Part shown: positions 27,430 through 34,337 of the stretch, piece after piece
Numbering within the stretch: the first letter of the stretch is position 1
How the letters are laid out: each line of letters starts with the position of its first letter
IMG/VR virus record: IMGVR_UViG_3300038566_000121
Coordinates: 1-35,621 of that record
Length of the DNA stretch: 35,621 bases
DNA from: a virus
Reading direction: 5' to 3' (one strand)
Notes under the pieces: model-generated
What the model was told of the DNA's origin: nothing
The model's input: the letters and a program-made list of their open reading frames with translations, nothing else
The model's database searches: none
Position numbers and translations under genes: made by a program

Positions 27430-28176
27430 ATGAAGAAAATCTTACTCACAACCGCCCTTATCAGCCTCGCCATGCCCGCTTATGCAGGTAACTATGTTTA
27501 CGCCACCGGCGAAACTCAGGAAGTTGTGCCGCCTGCACCGCCCGCGCCATTTGTGCCTATCAGCCCATTCTCCGGCGCTTACATCGGCATTCATGCTGGC
27601 GCGGCAGCAATGCGGAAAATCACGGAATACAGCGAGGATATTTACAAAACCCGTGACGTGACCGAGTGCTGGAAGTGGTGGCAAAACGATTGGAACCGCC
27701 AACTCGATGAACGCTATTGCAATGGTGGCTTCCCTGGTATGAACCAGCATTATTTTGACAACGCCCGCGAGCGTGTGGTCGGCACCGAGGAATATTTTGA
27801 CCATACCGAAACGTGGACCGAGGAAGAAAAGGAAACATTCCTGATCTACGGTGCGCAAGCCGGTTACCTGTGGGATTGGGGCAGTGTGCTTGTTGGCGGG
27901 GAAGTCAGCTATTCGGTATACGATAGCGAAACATTCCCGATTACTGGCGTGGCCACCGTGAAAGCTCGCGCTGGCCTCGATATGGGGCGCGTCAGCCCCT
28001 ATGCCCACGTTGGCTATTCCTGGGCCTCTGGCGTGGCTGACGAGGGCATGAGCTATGGTGCCGGGCTTGATTGGGCATTGAATAGCCGCATCATCCTCGG
28101 CGCTGAATATACCCACTATGCCTTTGCCGACTATGCGCATGACGCGGCGGTGCTGCGGGTTTCGTATAGCTTTTAA
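27430..28176 (+). CDS. Outer-membrane beta-barrel protein 2 (Omp25/31-like)
   Basis: 248 aa with a textbook signal peptide (MKKILLTTALISLAMPAYAG, cleavage expected after AYA). A Pro-rich stretch (VVPPAPPAPFVPISPF) precedes FSGAYIGIHAGAAAMRK, the start of an eight-strand barrel of the Omp25/Omp31 porin-like family common in Rhizobiales. The end has AGLDMGRVSPYAHVGYSWAS, GAGLDWALNSRIILGAEYTH and a final Phe strand (VLRVSYSF), the signal for barrel insertion. A 60-residue Trp/Glu-rich insert (about residues 70-130) likely forms a large surface loop. Such a gene on a phage suggests superinfection exclusion or surface change. Confidence 0.85.
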   Translation: MKKILLTTALISLAMPAYAGNYVYATGETQEVVPPAPPAPFVPISPFSGAYIGIHAGAAAMRKITEYSEDIYKTRDVTECWKWWQNDWNRQLDERYCNGGFPGMNQHYFDNARERVVGTEEYFDHTETWTEEEKETFLIYGAQAGYLWDWGSVLVGGEVSYSVYDSETFPITGVATVKARAGLDMGRVSPYAHVGYSWASGVADEGMSYGAGLDWALNSRIILGAEYTHYAFADYAHDAAVLRVSYSF

Positions 28177-28192
28177 CCAAAGGAGAATGAAC

Positions 28193-28390
28193 ATGTTAAC
28201 AATAAAACAGGCCAGAAAGCTTTTGGCAGAAGTTGATCAACTTGAGGATGACGCATATGTGCGGGCACTTTTGGACGTGCAGCAAAATATCTTTAACCTG
28301 ATAGATGCAGACACACCAGACGATCAAATGGTAAATTTACTTAGTGAGAGTATTGGCGAGCGCATAGATGAAAAAACTATACGCTTTTAA
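28193..28390 (+). CDS. Small helical protein
   Basis: 65 aa from the ATG at 28193 (MLTIKQARKLLAEVDQLEDD), seven bases after AGGAG; an ATG six bases earlier is too close to that site. Acidic and fully helical. Not recognised. Confidence 0.55.
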   Translation: MLTIKQARKLLAEVDQLEDDAYVRALLDVQQNIFNLIDADTPDDQMVNLLSESIGERIDEKTIRF

Positions 28391-28397
28391 CCCAACC

Positions 28398-28419
28398 GCC
28401 CGCTGCTACGGTGGCGGGC
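28398..28419 (+). repeat. GC-rich hairpin in short intergenic gap
   Basis: GCCCGC (28398-28403) and GCGGGC (28414-28419) with a 10-nt loop, just after a stop codon and before GGAGG of the next gene. It follows the same position rule as the hairpins at 23587 and 24170. Confidence 0.45.
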
Positions 28420-28436
28420 ATACTTTGGAGGATAAC

Positions 28437-28631
28437 ATGTTTCATAAATACATAATTACTGGCGCGTTGGTGGACGGTGAGAAAGTCCTGCCAGATGAAT
28501 ATCTAGCATTTCTCATCGAAGCAGACGCTGATGATTATTATACCACCCCTAGAAAAGCTAAGGATGCGTGGGAAAAAAGGTATCGTGAGATACCAGACAA
28601 AGTTGGGTATTATTTCGCGGGGAAAGTATAA
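28437..28631 (+). CDS. Small hypothetical protein
   Basis: 64 aa from the ATG at 28437 (MFHKYIITGALVDGEKVLPD) behind GGAGG; a start at 28368 would lie within the previous gene and read through the hairpin. It contains aromatic pairs (DDYYTTPRKAKDAWEKRYRE) and overlaps the next start as TAATG. Not recognised. Confidence 0.55.
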   Translation: MFHKYIITGALVDGEKVLPDEYLAFLIEADADDYYTTPRKAKDAWEKRYREIPDKVGYYFAGKV

Positions 28632-29005
28632 TGACTAAAGCACCTGAAATAATATTCGCACGTAAAGAAGGGGACAACTACGGTAAGTGGTATATCATTA
28701 ACGAATACCTTGCAACGTGGGCTGATGGCGGTGCGGAAGAATATGTCCGCCTCAATGCAGTCCGTGCCGACCCAGCCAGGTTTGGCATACCAATGGATGA
28801 CGACTTGCTACTGATCTCTTATCAGCAGGGGGTGCTCGACGCTAAGAAAGATATGGTCAAGCCGAAAGCTAAGGAGTTGGAGTGGAAGAACGATGAAACC
28901 TGCCGCCTCGCCTTGTTTGTGGGCATTGTGCTTGGGTTCGCTGCTTGCGGGCTGACTTATGCTGTATACGGGCCAGCTATGCCCGTTTGTGAAAGTGGTG
29001 AGTGA
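28631..29005 (+). CDS. Membrane-anchored hypothetical protein
   Basis: 124 aa. A soluble N-terminal part (MTKAPEIIFARKEGDNYGKW) is followed near the C-terminus by a membrane helix (LALFVGIVLGFAACGLTYAV). The stop overlaps the next start. No family recognised. Confidence 0.55.
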   Translation: MTKAPEIIFARKEGDNYGKWYIINEYLATWADGGAEEYVRLNAVRADPARFGIPMDDDLLLISYQQGVLDAKKDMVKPKAKELEWKNDETCRLALFVGIVLGFAACGLTYAVYGPAMPVCESGE

Positions 29006-29199
29006 TGACAATTTGCAAGTATGATGGATTTCTATGCACATGCCCTTACCGGACATGCGCTCGGCATCCAGAAATCAACAAGGCAGACGTGGATTCATTA
29101 GATGAACTAATAAGTGGATCAAAAAGAAGCATCTCCAAAGTATTTGCGAAAGGACAGAATGATGAACCTACCCAAAAAAACCGAAGCCAAACTGATTGA
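29005..29199 (+). CDS. Small Cys-rich protein
   Basis: 64 aa from the ATG at 29005 (MTICKYDGFLCTCPYRTCAR), overlapping the previous stop as TGATG. Four Cys in 18 residues and a following His (CARHPE) could bind zinc. The tail is polar. It overlaps the next gene's start by 38 bases in another frame. Confidence 0.5.
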   Translation: MTICKYDGFLCTCPYRTCARHPEINKADVDSLDELISGSKRSISKVFAKGQNDEPTQKNRSQTD

Positions 29200-29440
29200 G
29201 GATATGATTGCCGCCTACGAAAGCCGCAGGGAGGAACACCGTGGCGGGCCGGAAAGCGCTATGCGTATAGTCCTATACGTTGCGGAGAAAGCCATTAGGG
29301 ATGCGGTGTTGGAGGAGGCTGCGCTCAAAGCCGAGCCGCCAAACCCACAGCGCCGCCCATCCAAAATGGGTATATGGGGCGCGGCAAAAGTGGATTCAGC
29401 AAAGCGCATCCGCGCCATGAAAACCGAAGGGGGTGAGTGA
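29162..29440 (+). CDS. Basic helical hypothetical protein
   Basis: 92 aa from the ATG at 29162 (MNLPKKTEAKLIEDMIAAYE), seven bases after AAAGGA; an ATG one codon earlier is possible. It has a helical EKAIRDAVLEEAALKAEPPN segment of the type seen in many small phage proteins, and a basic tail. Not recognised. Confidence 0.5.
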   Translation: MNLPKKTEAKLIEDMIAAYESRREEHRGGPESAMRIVLYVAEKAIRDAVLEEAALKAEPPNPQRRPSKMGIWGAAKVDSAKRIRAMKTEGGE

Positions 29441-29739
29441 TGAGTTGTTGCTATTATAGTGCTGATCTGCCGAAAGTATTTAGGTCGGTTGAAGTTGTGG
29501 CGCGCAAGCAGCACACTTGTTGCGAGTGCGGGCGTGATATAACTAAAGGAAGCACTTACGAAAATGTTACAGGCTTATGGGATGATTTTTGGCAAACTTA
29601 TAAAACGTGCGAAACCTGCGCTGATTTAAGAACATCAGTGGAGGCTTCCGTATGCGTCAACTTCGGTGAACTATATGAAGCATACGAATATCTTGTTGGT
29701 CAAAAAACCGCTGATAAAGTTTTTCACCGTAGGGCCTAA
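29440..29739 (+). CDS. Zinc-ribbon protein
   Basis: 99 aa from the ATG at 29440. A zinc ribbon is visible: RKQHTCCECGRDITKGSTYE then CETCADLR (CxxC ... CxxC with a preceding His). Proteins of this form ('C..C...I..G..y.......d.f...k.C..C') are frequent in phages and of unknown role. It is the last plus-strand gene; its TAA overlaps the stop of the convergent spanin gene. Confidence 0.6.
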   Translation: MSCCYYSADLPKVFRSVEVVARKQHTCCECGRDITKGSTYENVTGLWDDFWQTYKTCETCADLRTSVEASVCVNFGELYEAYEYLVGQKTADKVFHRRA

Positions 29740-29939
29740 CCACACCCAGCCCGATACTTAACAACCACAATCTCGGTCGCTACCACAATGGCGTCCGAGC
29801 CTTCTTGCAGCACAACGTCAGTCAGCGCCATAAGGCTATCACGTATCCCATCGCAAACGGCTTGCTCACTAATCGTCTGGGTGCAACCAATCGTTAAGAT
29901 TGTCCCGAGCATCATCAACATTTTCAGCAGGTTTTGCAT
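29736..29939 (-). CDS. Outer-membrane spanin (Rz1-like lipoprotein)
   Basis: 67 aa from the ATG at 29937-29939, with AAAGGA seven bases upstream. MQNLLKMLMMLGTILTIGC is a lipoprotein signal with Cys19 as the lipid site. The mature part is short (CTQTISEQAVCDGIRDSLMA). It overlaps the inner spanin gene by 71 bases in a different frame, as Rz1 overlaps Rz. The gene ends opposite the plus-strand operon. Confidence 0.65.
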   Translation of the reverse strand: MQNLLKMLMMLGTILTIGCTQTISEQAVCDGIRDSLMALTDVVLQEGSDAIVVATEIVVVKYRAGCG

Positions 29940-30105
29940 TATCCATCCTTTCGCGTGTTTTCTTTTCGGCTTCAAGATCAGCAACCTTGCGCTTATTCTC
30001 TGCCGCCTTCTTGCCGGATTGCCGAGCCAACCCAAGCGCGGCCAGCACCAGCACGGCAATGCCGACAATCTTTCCCGCACCGGATTTGATGAAGGCCCAA
30101 ATCAT
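29869..30105 (-). CDS. Inner-membrane spanin (Rz-like)
   Basis: 78 aa. One N-terminal membrane helix (AGKIVGIAVLVLAALGLARQ) followed by a periplasmic coiled coil (AENKRKVADLEAEKKTRERM) and a Trp-containing end (DNLNDWLHPDD). This is the layout of inner-membrane spanins, shorter than lambda Rz. It overlaps the outer spanin in another frame and is joined upstream by ATGA. It should bridge to the lipoprotein and fuse the membranes at lysis. Confidence 0.65.
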   Translation of the reverse strand: MIWAFIKSGAGKIVGIAVLVLAALGLARQSGKKAAENKRKVADLEAEKKTRERMDNAKPAENVDDARDNLNDWLHPDD

Positions 30106-30215
30106 GATTCATAAAGGCTATCAAGGTTGCTATATATAGCGTCCTCAAAAGGCTCCCCCAACCTAACTTGTCGGCGTAGAAGATCAGCTAATATTTTCCG
30201 TAGTTCCTTAGTCAT
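30102..30215 (-). CDS. 37-aa ORF in the lysis cassette
   Basis: MTKELRKILADLLRRQVRLG, then EPFEDAIYSNLDSLYES. The ATG at 30213-30215 has AGGA eight bases upstream, and the TGA overlaps the inner spanin start as ATGA. Polar and helical, not membrane bound. Function unknown. Confidence 0.55.
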   Translation of the reverse strand: MTKELRKILADLLRRQVRLGEPFEDAIYSNLDSLYES

Positions 30216-30227
30216 GGTGATTTCCTC

Positions 30228-30422
30228 TCATGGTTTCACGTTCGTAAACCAAGTGCGCAAGGTCATAATCAGCGCCGGACCAACAAGCGTGGTAATGGTC
30301 AGCACTTCCGATTTAACCTCGGGCGATGCACCGCCAAGCAGCAAGCCAAGCGTGACCAGCGAAATCAGCAACGCGGTATAGTTGATCTTTGATTTTGTCG
30401 GTTTGTTCACTTCGGTTTTCAT
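30228..30422 (-). CDS. Two-helix membrane protein, holin candidate
   Basis: 64 aa from the ATG at 30420-30422 (MKTEVNKPTKSKINYTALLI). Two hydrophobic segments (YTALLISLVTLGLLLGGASP and VLTITTLVGPALIMTLRTWF) with a charged N-terminus and tail fit a class II-type holin. It overlaps the endolysin stop as ATGA. The other candidate is the protein at 31476-31700. Confidence 0.6.
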   Translation of the reverse strand: MKTEVNKPTKSKINYTALLISLVTLGLLLGGASPEVKSEVLTITTLVGPALIMTLRTWFTNVKP

Positions 30423-31024
30423 TTTCTCACCTTCCATATAATAAACGCGCCTACCAGAGCCGCCACAATCGCCACATACGCCCATGAAGGCAGATCAGCG
30501 GCAACGGCCCCGACAATGGCAGCAGCGCTGCCTGTAGCGGCTAGTGTGGTTGATTTGGTTGATTTGCGCGGGCGACCTTCGGCCAAGAACTCCTGCACAT
30601 TAAAGCCAGGGCACGCCTTACTGCTCACTTCATTGTGGCCCCGAATCTCAATATCGTCACCGTAGCGGGCGCGCACTGCGTCGATTTCATCCCAAAGCCA
30701 CTGGCGCTGCGCCTCGGTGTAATGGTCACTGAATTTGTCAGTGCGCTTGCTTCCCTTGCCACCAACCAGCGCGATACCAATTCCGCTGACATTGTAGCCT
30801 TTGGCGTGTGCGCCGGTTTCTTCATAAACATCACCGTCATTGTCTTTGTCGCGACCATCTGCCGAAGTGCCATCGCGGTGCCCAATCTTAGCATACCCGA
30901 TGTCGGACCATCCCCGCTCAAGGTGCCAACGCTTAACCGTGGCAACCACTTCCTCAACTGGCCGACCTTCCATAAAGTCCGCTGGCGTTGCAAGGCAGTG
31001 AATAAAGAGTGCTTTCTTGGTCAT
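30419..31024 (-). CDS. Endolysin, T7-type N-acetylmuramoyl-L-alanine amidase with membrane tail
   Basis: 201 aa from the ATG at 31022-31024 with GGAG eight bases upstream. The amidase_2 domain matches T7 lysozyme: LFIHCLATP (zinc His9), DIGYAKIGHRDGT (Tyr44), GAHAKGYNVSGIGIALVGGK, and IRGHNEVSSKACPGF (His130, Lys136, Cys138). Unlike T7 lysozyme it carries about 40 extra C-terminal residues with two hydrophobic segments (LAATGSAAAIVGAVAA, WAYVAIVAALVGAFIIW) and a basic end, so the enzyme may be membrane tethered. It cuts the bond between muramic acid and the peptide. Confidence 0.9.
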   Translation of the reverse strand: MTKKALFIHCLATPADFMEGRPVEEVVATVKRWHLERGWSDIGYAKIGHRDGTSADGRDKDNDGDVYEETGAHAKGYNVSGIGIALVGGKGSKRTDKFSDHYTEAQRQWLWDEIDAVRARYGDDIEIRGHNEVSSKACPGFNVQEFLAEGRPRKSTKSTTLAATGSAAAIVGAVAADLPSWAYVAIVAALVGAFIIWKVRK

Positions 31025-31473
31025 TCCGGTTCTCCTACTGTGAAATAATTTGATACCGCCACGACCTTCCCATCCGGGATGAATCCCCATAGCCGTTCAA
31101 CCTCCCATGTGGTTTTCACACTGTATGTTCCATTTGGAAGATCGTGGCAGCGTGTGTCTGAATAGGCCCACCAGCTCAGCACAAGCGGTTCGGGCAATTC
31201 TGCATCAGGTCGGTAGTCAACCTTACCATGCGCCTCACACTCAATGGTGTTGCCGATTATGTTGCGGGCCTCGACGCGGTATTCCCCCGTGAACGGTAGG
31301 TGGATTTCACGGTCAACCACCATAGGGATAAAATTGCCCCGCGCCGCATCTGGAATGAAGACACTTCGAACCTCGAACCAGTATGACGGCGATGCTACCG
31401 CCCACAACACACCCCACAAACAAGCAGCAGTTGCCAGAACATGCGAAACCCCTATGGTTTTCCGTATGGCCAT
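31021..31473 (-). CDS. Signal-anchored lysis-cassette protein of unknown role
   Basis: 150 aa from the ATG at 31471-31473, two bases after the previous stop. One N-terminal hydrophobic helix (VLATAACLWGVLWAVASPSY) then a beta-rich part (FTGEYRVEARNIIGNTIECE, NGTYSVKTTWEVERLWGFIP) with two Cys that could bridge in the periplasm. The placement between the holin-like and amidase genes suggests an export-linked lysis or control function (antiholin-like), but nothing specific is recognised. Confidence 0.55.
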   Translation of the reverse strand: MAIRKTIGVSHVLATAACLWGVLWAVASPSYWFEVRSVFIPDAARGNFIPMVVDREIHLPFTGEYRVEARNIIGNTIECEAHGKVDYRPDAELPEPLVLSWWAYSDTRCHDLPNGTYSVKTTWEVERLWGFIPDGKVVAVSNYFTVGEPE

Positions 31474-31475
31474 TT

Positions 31476-31700
31476 TCAACCCCACCATTTCACCAGAAAC
31501 GCCGACACGGCGGCAATCATCCCGCCGAGCCACATTATTGCCTTGAACGAAAACTTGCCCAGTTTCCAATGCTTGGCCATTTGGTCGTGTTCCCATGCCC
31601 GGCTCTTGCCTCCCTCAATCACTGGCTCAAACCAAAAACGATCAAAGCGTTCAGTGCGCTCGTTCGTTTCTTTGAGCATTTGGTGTTCCTCTGGTGTCAT
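31476..31700 (-). CDS. Membrane protein, holin-like candidate
   Basis: 74 aa. A polar helical N-terminus (MTPEEHQMLKETNERTERFD then RFWFEPVIEGGKSRAWEHDQ) ends in one membrane helix (FKAIMWLGGMIAAVSAFLVK) with WWG at the end. This N-in, single C-terminal helix form occurs in class III-type holins and pinholins. The first gene of the lysis cassette, with AAGGAAG before the ATG. Which of the two candidates forms the hole is open. Confidence 0.55.
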   Translation of the reverse strand: MTPEEHQMLKETNERTERFDRFWFEPVIEGGKSRAWEHDQMAKHWKLGKFSFKAIMWLGGMIAAVSAFLVKWWG

Positions 31701-31727
31701 GTTCTTCCTTTCACGCGCCGCCCTGCG

Positions 31728-32780
31728 CTATGCTCCTGACCACGTTTCAAGTGCGCTGTTTGATAGGCGGGCATGGTAGTAGATTAGTTTTTTAATGTGC
31801 CCACCGAGTTGGGAATTCTGCAAATAACTCATGCCATAATCTAGGCTGGTTAACCCAGTAGGGATGGTCACGCCAACGCCAGTATCTTCGACAACCGCCG
31901 CGCCATCTACAGACAACCCGAATGACACAGTGGTTTCCCAAGAAAAAGCCCCCCTGAAATTCCCGCCAACGGTTTCAGCGGCCAGCCCTACTACGTCTGC
32001 AGTTCCTACGCCTCCATCCTTAACAAATGAACGATGCTGGTCTTGCCCCCCGCCTGATCTTTGATAGTAAATTCTATTGTTAGCGGTTCCGTCAGATATA
32101 TTCACAAAATGCTGGCTATTAATCTTAGGAGATTCATACTCAATCAAAACAGTCCCTACCGTAGTGTTGAAATCAAATGCACTTAGCAAGGTGAGGGGAA
32201 CGTCTTTAGCCCGTGTGCCCTGCGTTCCTGTGCTCGGATAGTAAGAAGATTGCGGTCCAACCTCCAATTGCGCAACCGTGACCGAACCGGTGACAATACA
32301 AATCAAAGTTCCAGCATTGGGCGTAAATGTCAGGCTAACACGGTTGCTTTCGCCCGTTCCAGTGCCAACAAGAGGTCCAGCCGTGGAAGCCCCTGACAGT
32401 GTGATTGTTCCCGTGCCTGTGAAGTGAAGGGTATGTTCAACCGCCGTTACTGTTACATTTTGAGTGGAAAGGGTGGCTGTATTCAGCAGCAAATTAGTAG
32501 CCGCAGGCTCAACCAACATGCCTAAGACGTTACCACTTCCATCATGGTCAACCCGTATTTCATCAACAGCGGCAGATGCCAGCACACCGCTAGAATTAAC
32601 GTAGGTGGCCGTGGATGCCCGCGTTAACGTCACCACATCAGCAATGGCCTTGCTTGCCCCGTCTAGGCCATACAAGCCAGCCTCGGTATCCATGACCAGT
32701 GAGGGCGCATTGCCTTCAAGGATGTAGTCAGCAAAGGGGTTGCCACCATTGCGCCTACGCATGTTTAATAAATAACTCAT
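31728..32780 (-). CDS. Tail fibre / receptor-binding protein with LamG-like domain
   Basis: 350 aa from the ATG at 32778-32780, overlapping the previous stop as ATGA. The N-terminal part (VTLTRASTATYVNSSGVLAS then VDEIRVDHDGSGNVLGMLVE and PAATNLLLNTATL) is a well known opening of phage fibre proteins, followed by TGTITLSGAST, FTPNAGTLICIVTGSVTVAQ and a C-terminal concanavalin/LamG-like sandwich (FNTTVGTVLIEYESPKINSQ, KLIYYHARLSNSALETW). It probably forms the distal host-binding end. Family fold is inferred from the pattern. Confidence 0.75.
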   Translation of the reverse strand: MSYLLNMRRRNGGNPFADYILEGNAPSLVMDTEAGLYGLDGASKAIADVVTLTRASTATYVNSSGVLASAAVDEIRVDHDGSGNVLGMLVEPAATNLLLNTATLSTQNVTVTAVEHTLHFTGTGTITLSGASTAGPLVGTGTGESNRVSLTFTPNAGTLICIVTGSVTVAQLEVGPQSSYYPSTGTQGTRAKDVPLTLLSAFDFNTTVGTVLIEYESPKINSQHFVNISDGTANNRIYYQRSGGGQDQHRSFVKDGGVGTADVVGLAAETVGGNFRGAFSWETTVSFGLSVDGAAVVEDTGVGVTIPTGLTSLDYGMSYLQNSQLGGHIKKLIYYHARLSNSALETWSGA

Positions 32781-33139
32781 CCTACTGGCTGATACCAAAC
32801 AGTCATAGCAATACTGACTGACTGAGAGGAACCACCAGCAAAGGTTGGCGTAATCGACCCGGGGCGCTGCAAAACAGAAAACAGCGCGTTAGCGGTCCAT
32901 GCCGCCGTTGATCCGTCCATTGCCGTGCAAACCGCCCCGCTTGATCCGCCGTTGCTGCCAACTAGCGTAAGCGAAGCCCCGCCCCATGCCGATGTATCGT
33001 CAGCCTCGATGGAAATATCTTGCGCCAAGTCTTGGAATTCAAACGGAGCGCATGTGTCATTTTCCGTGACATTGCTCCATGTGTATGTGTGCTTAATCCC
33101 CGGCTGTTCAATGCTGGTTGTGTATGCTATTTCTGCCAT
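32777..33139 (-). CDS. Small fibre-associated beta-sandwich protein
   Basis: 120 aa, MAEIAYTTSIEQPGIKHTYT onward, with AGGAGG seven bases before the ATG. Rich in Ser/Thr/Gly with alternating strand-like segments (ASLTLVGSNGGSSGAVCTAM, FAGGSSQSVSIAMTVWYQPV). It lies between the two fibre genes, so a virion or fibre-chaperone role is likely. Not recognised by family. Confidence 0.55.
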   Translation of the reverse strand: MAEIAYTTSIEQPGIKHTYTWSNVTENDTCAPFEFQDLAQDISIEADDTSAWGGASLTLVGSNGGSSGAVCTAMDGSTAAWTANALFSVLQRPGSITPTFAGGSSQSVSIAMTVWYQPVG

Positions 33140-33149
33140 GATAGGCCTC

Positions 33150-34337
33150 CTAAATTTTCCAAAGACGAATTATAGAATTGTTGTGAACCTTGCCAGTATT
33201 GGCGGCAACGCCATTATCAAGGGATGAAACCTCACCAACCCCCCGCAATGATATTGTGGACGTTGCCCCAAGGGTAAAGAATCCAGCGCCCGTTATGCTT
33301 ACCGAGGTATTATCGTTGAGCCGACCAGAGGCTGAAGCCGCAAGGTATGCCGCACCCGTAACATCATAGAGCATCGTATCAACATGGGGGAACCCCACCA
33401 CAGAGCCAGCATATGCCGTTACAACCCACTGCGCATAATAATCCCCAGCAACCAAGCCCGTGATTTGGTTTGACGTTAATGTTGCGCCGAGAATGTTTCG
33501 CCCGGTTGCGTTGATCGTTAAATCAGCAAATGATGTGCTAAATGTAGCAACAGCCCCATTCCCTGTTGTTTGGTAATACATTTCCAATTGTGGCGGCGAG
33601 AATGTATCCACCATTTCTTTAACGCCAGCAACGTCAGGGAAAACATCTGTTGCCGTTCCTGCTACATTTTCCGCACTGGTTGACTTTTCAACTAGCCCCT
33701 CTGCCGTGTCCGTTGCCGTGTTAACGCCCAAGGAAGCCCGCGCCGTAGCGCCGCTTTCAGCAACCCAATTCGCACCATCACCGACAATGATATTGCCATC
33801 TGTGACCGCCAAAGCGGCTATATCGTCGAGCTGCGCATCCCATGCCTGAACATTTGTGCCAATAGTGGTTGTTTTGAACTGTGAATAAAATGCCGTGCCA
33901 TTGCACCGAATGCGGCAAGATTGACCTACTGTGACTTCAAGCGTTGAAGCACCGTCAATTGTTTCCGAGCCATCAGGATCAATGGTTAGCGTTCCCGTAG
34001 TAGCCAAAACATCAATAAACCAACCATTACCACACGTTGCTGCCGCCGTTAACGATAGCGTCATTGTGGCCGTTGATCGAATAAGTTTAGACCTATCCCA
34101 GGCTACCACTGTATAGTCCCCCGACTTGTCCAAAATCATTGCATCCATATCAAGGTTATGACGCGCCAGCGTGGCCGTAACCGCGCCTGTGCCGCCCGCA
34201 ACAATTGGCCGCGGGGTATTCATATCCGCTTCAAGGTCAGCCAGCGGGGTGTTGTGTGTGGTGGCTAGAACTGTCGTGCCATCCGTTGCGATTGATCCCG
34301 CTGGCAAACTGTAAACACCTGATCCGTTTCGGGACAT
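33150..34337 (-). CDS. Tail fibre protein
   Basis: 395 aa. The N-terminus MSRNGSGVYSLPAGSIATDG is a well known start of podovirus tail fibres that attach to the tail tube. Then come TRPIV-like and GGTGAVTATLARHNL repeats, a DGNIIVGDGANWVAESGATA then RASLGV segment typical of fibre shafts, and a beta-rich C-terminal tip (TINATGRNILGATLTSNQIT, KVHNNSIIRLWKI) ending like C1q/TNF-type heads. Coupled to the upstream gene by TAATG. Confidence 0.8.
   Translation of the reverse strand: MSRNGSGVYSLPAGSIATDGTTVLATTHNTPLADLEADMNTPRPIVAGGTGAVTATLARHNLDMDAMILDKSGDYTVVAWDRSKLIRSTATMTLSLTAAATCGNGWFIDVLATTGTLTIDPDGSETIDGASTLEVTVGQSCRIRCNGTAFYSQFKTTTIGTNVQAWDAQLDDIAALAVTDGNIIVGDGANWVAESGATARASLGVNTATDTAEGLVEKSTSAENVAGTATDVFPDVAGVKEMVDTFSPPQLEMYYQTTGNGAVATFSTSFADLTINATGRNILGATLTSNQITGLVAGDYYAQWVVTAYAGSVVGFPHVDTMLYDVTGAAYLAASASGRLNDNTSVSITGAGFFTLGATSTISLRGVGEVSSLDNGVAANTGKVHNNSIIRLWKI

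Noticed and set aside
27442-28194. 250-aa minus-strand ORF opposite the Omp25-like gene
   Set aside because: It is a shadow of the barrel gene. The plus frame has a signal peptide, RBS and strand pattern; the minus frame has none.
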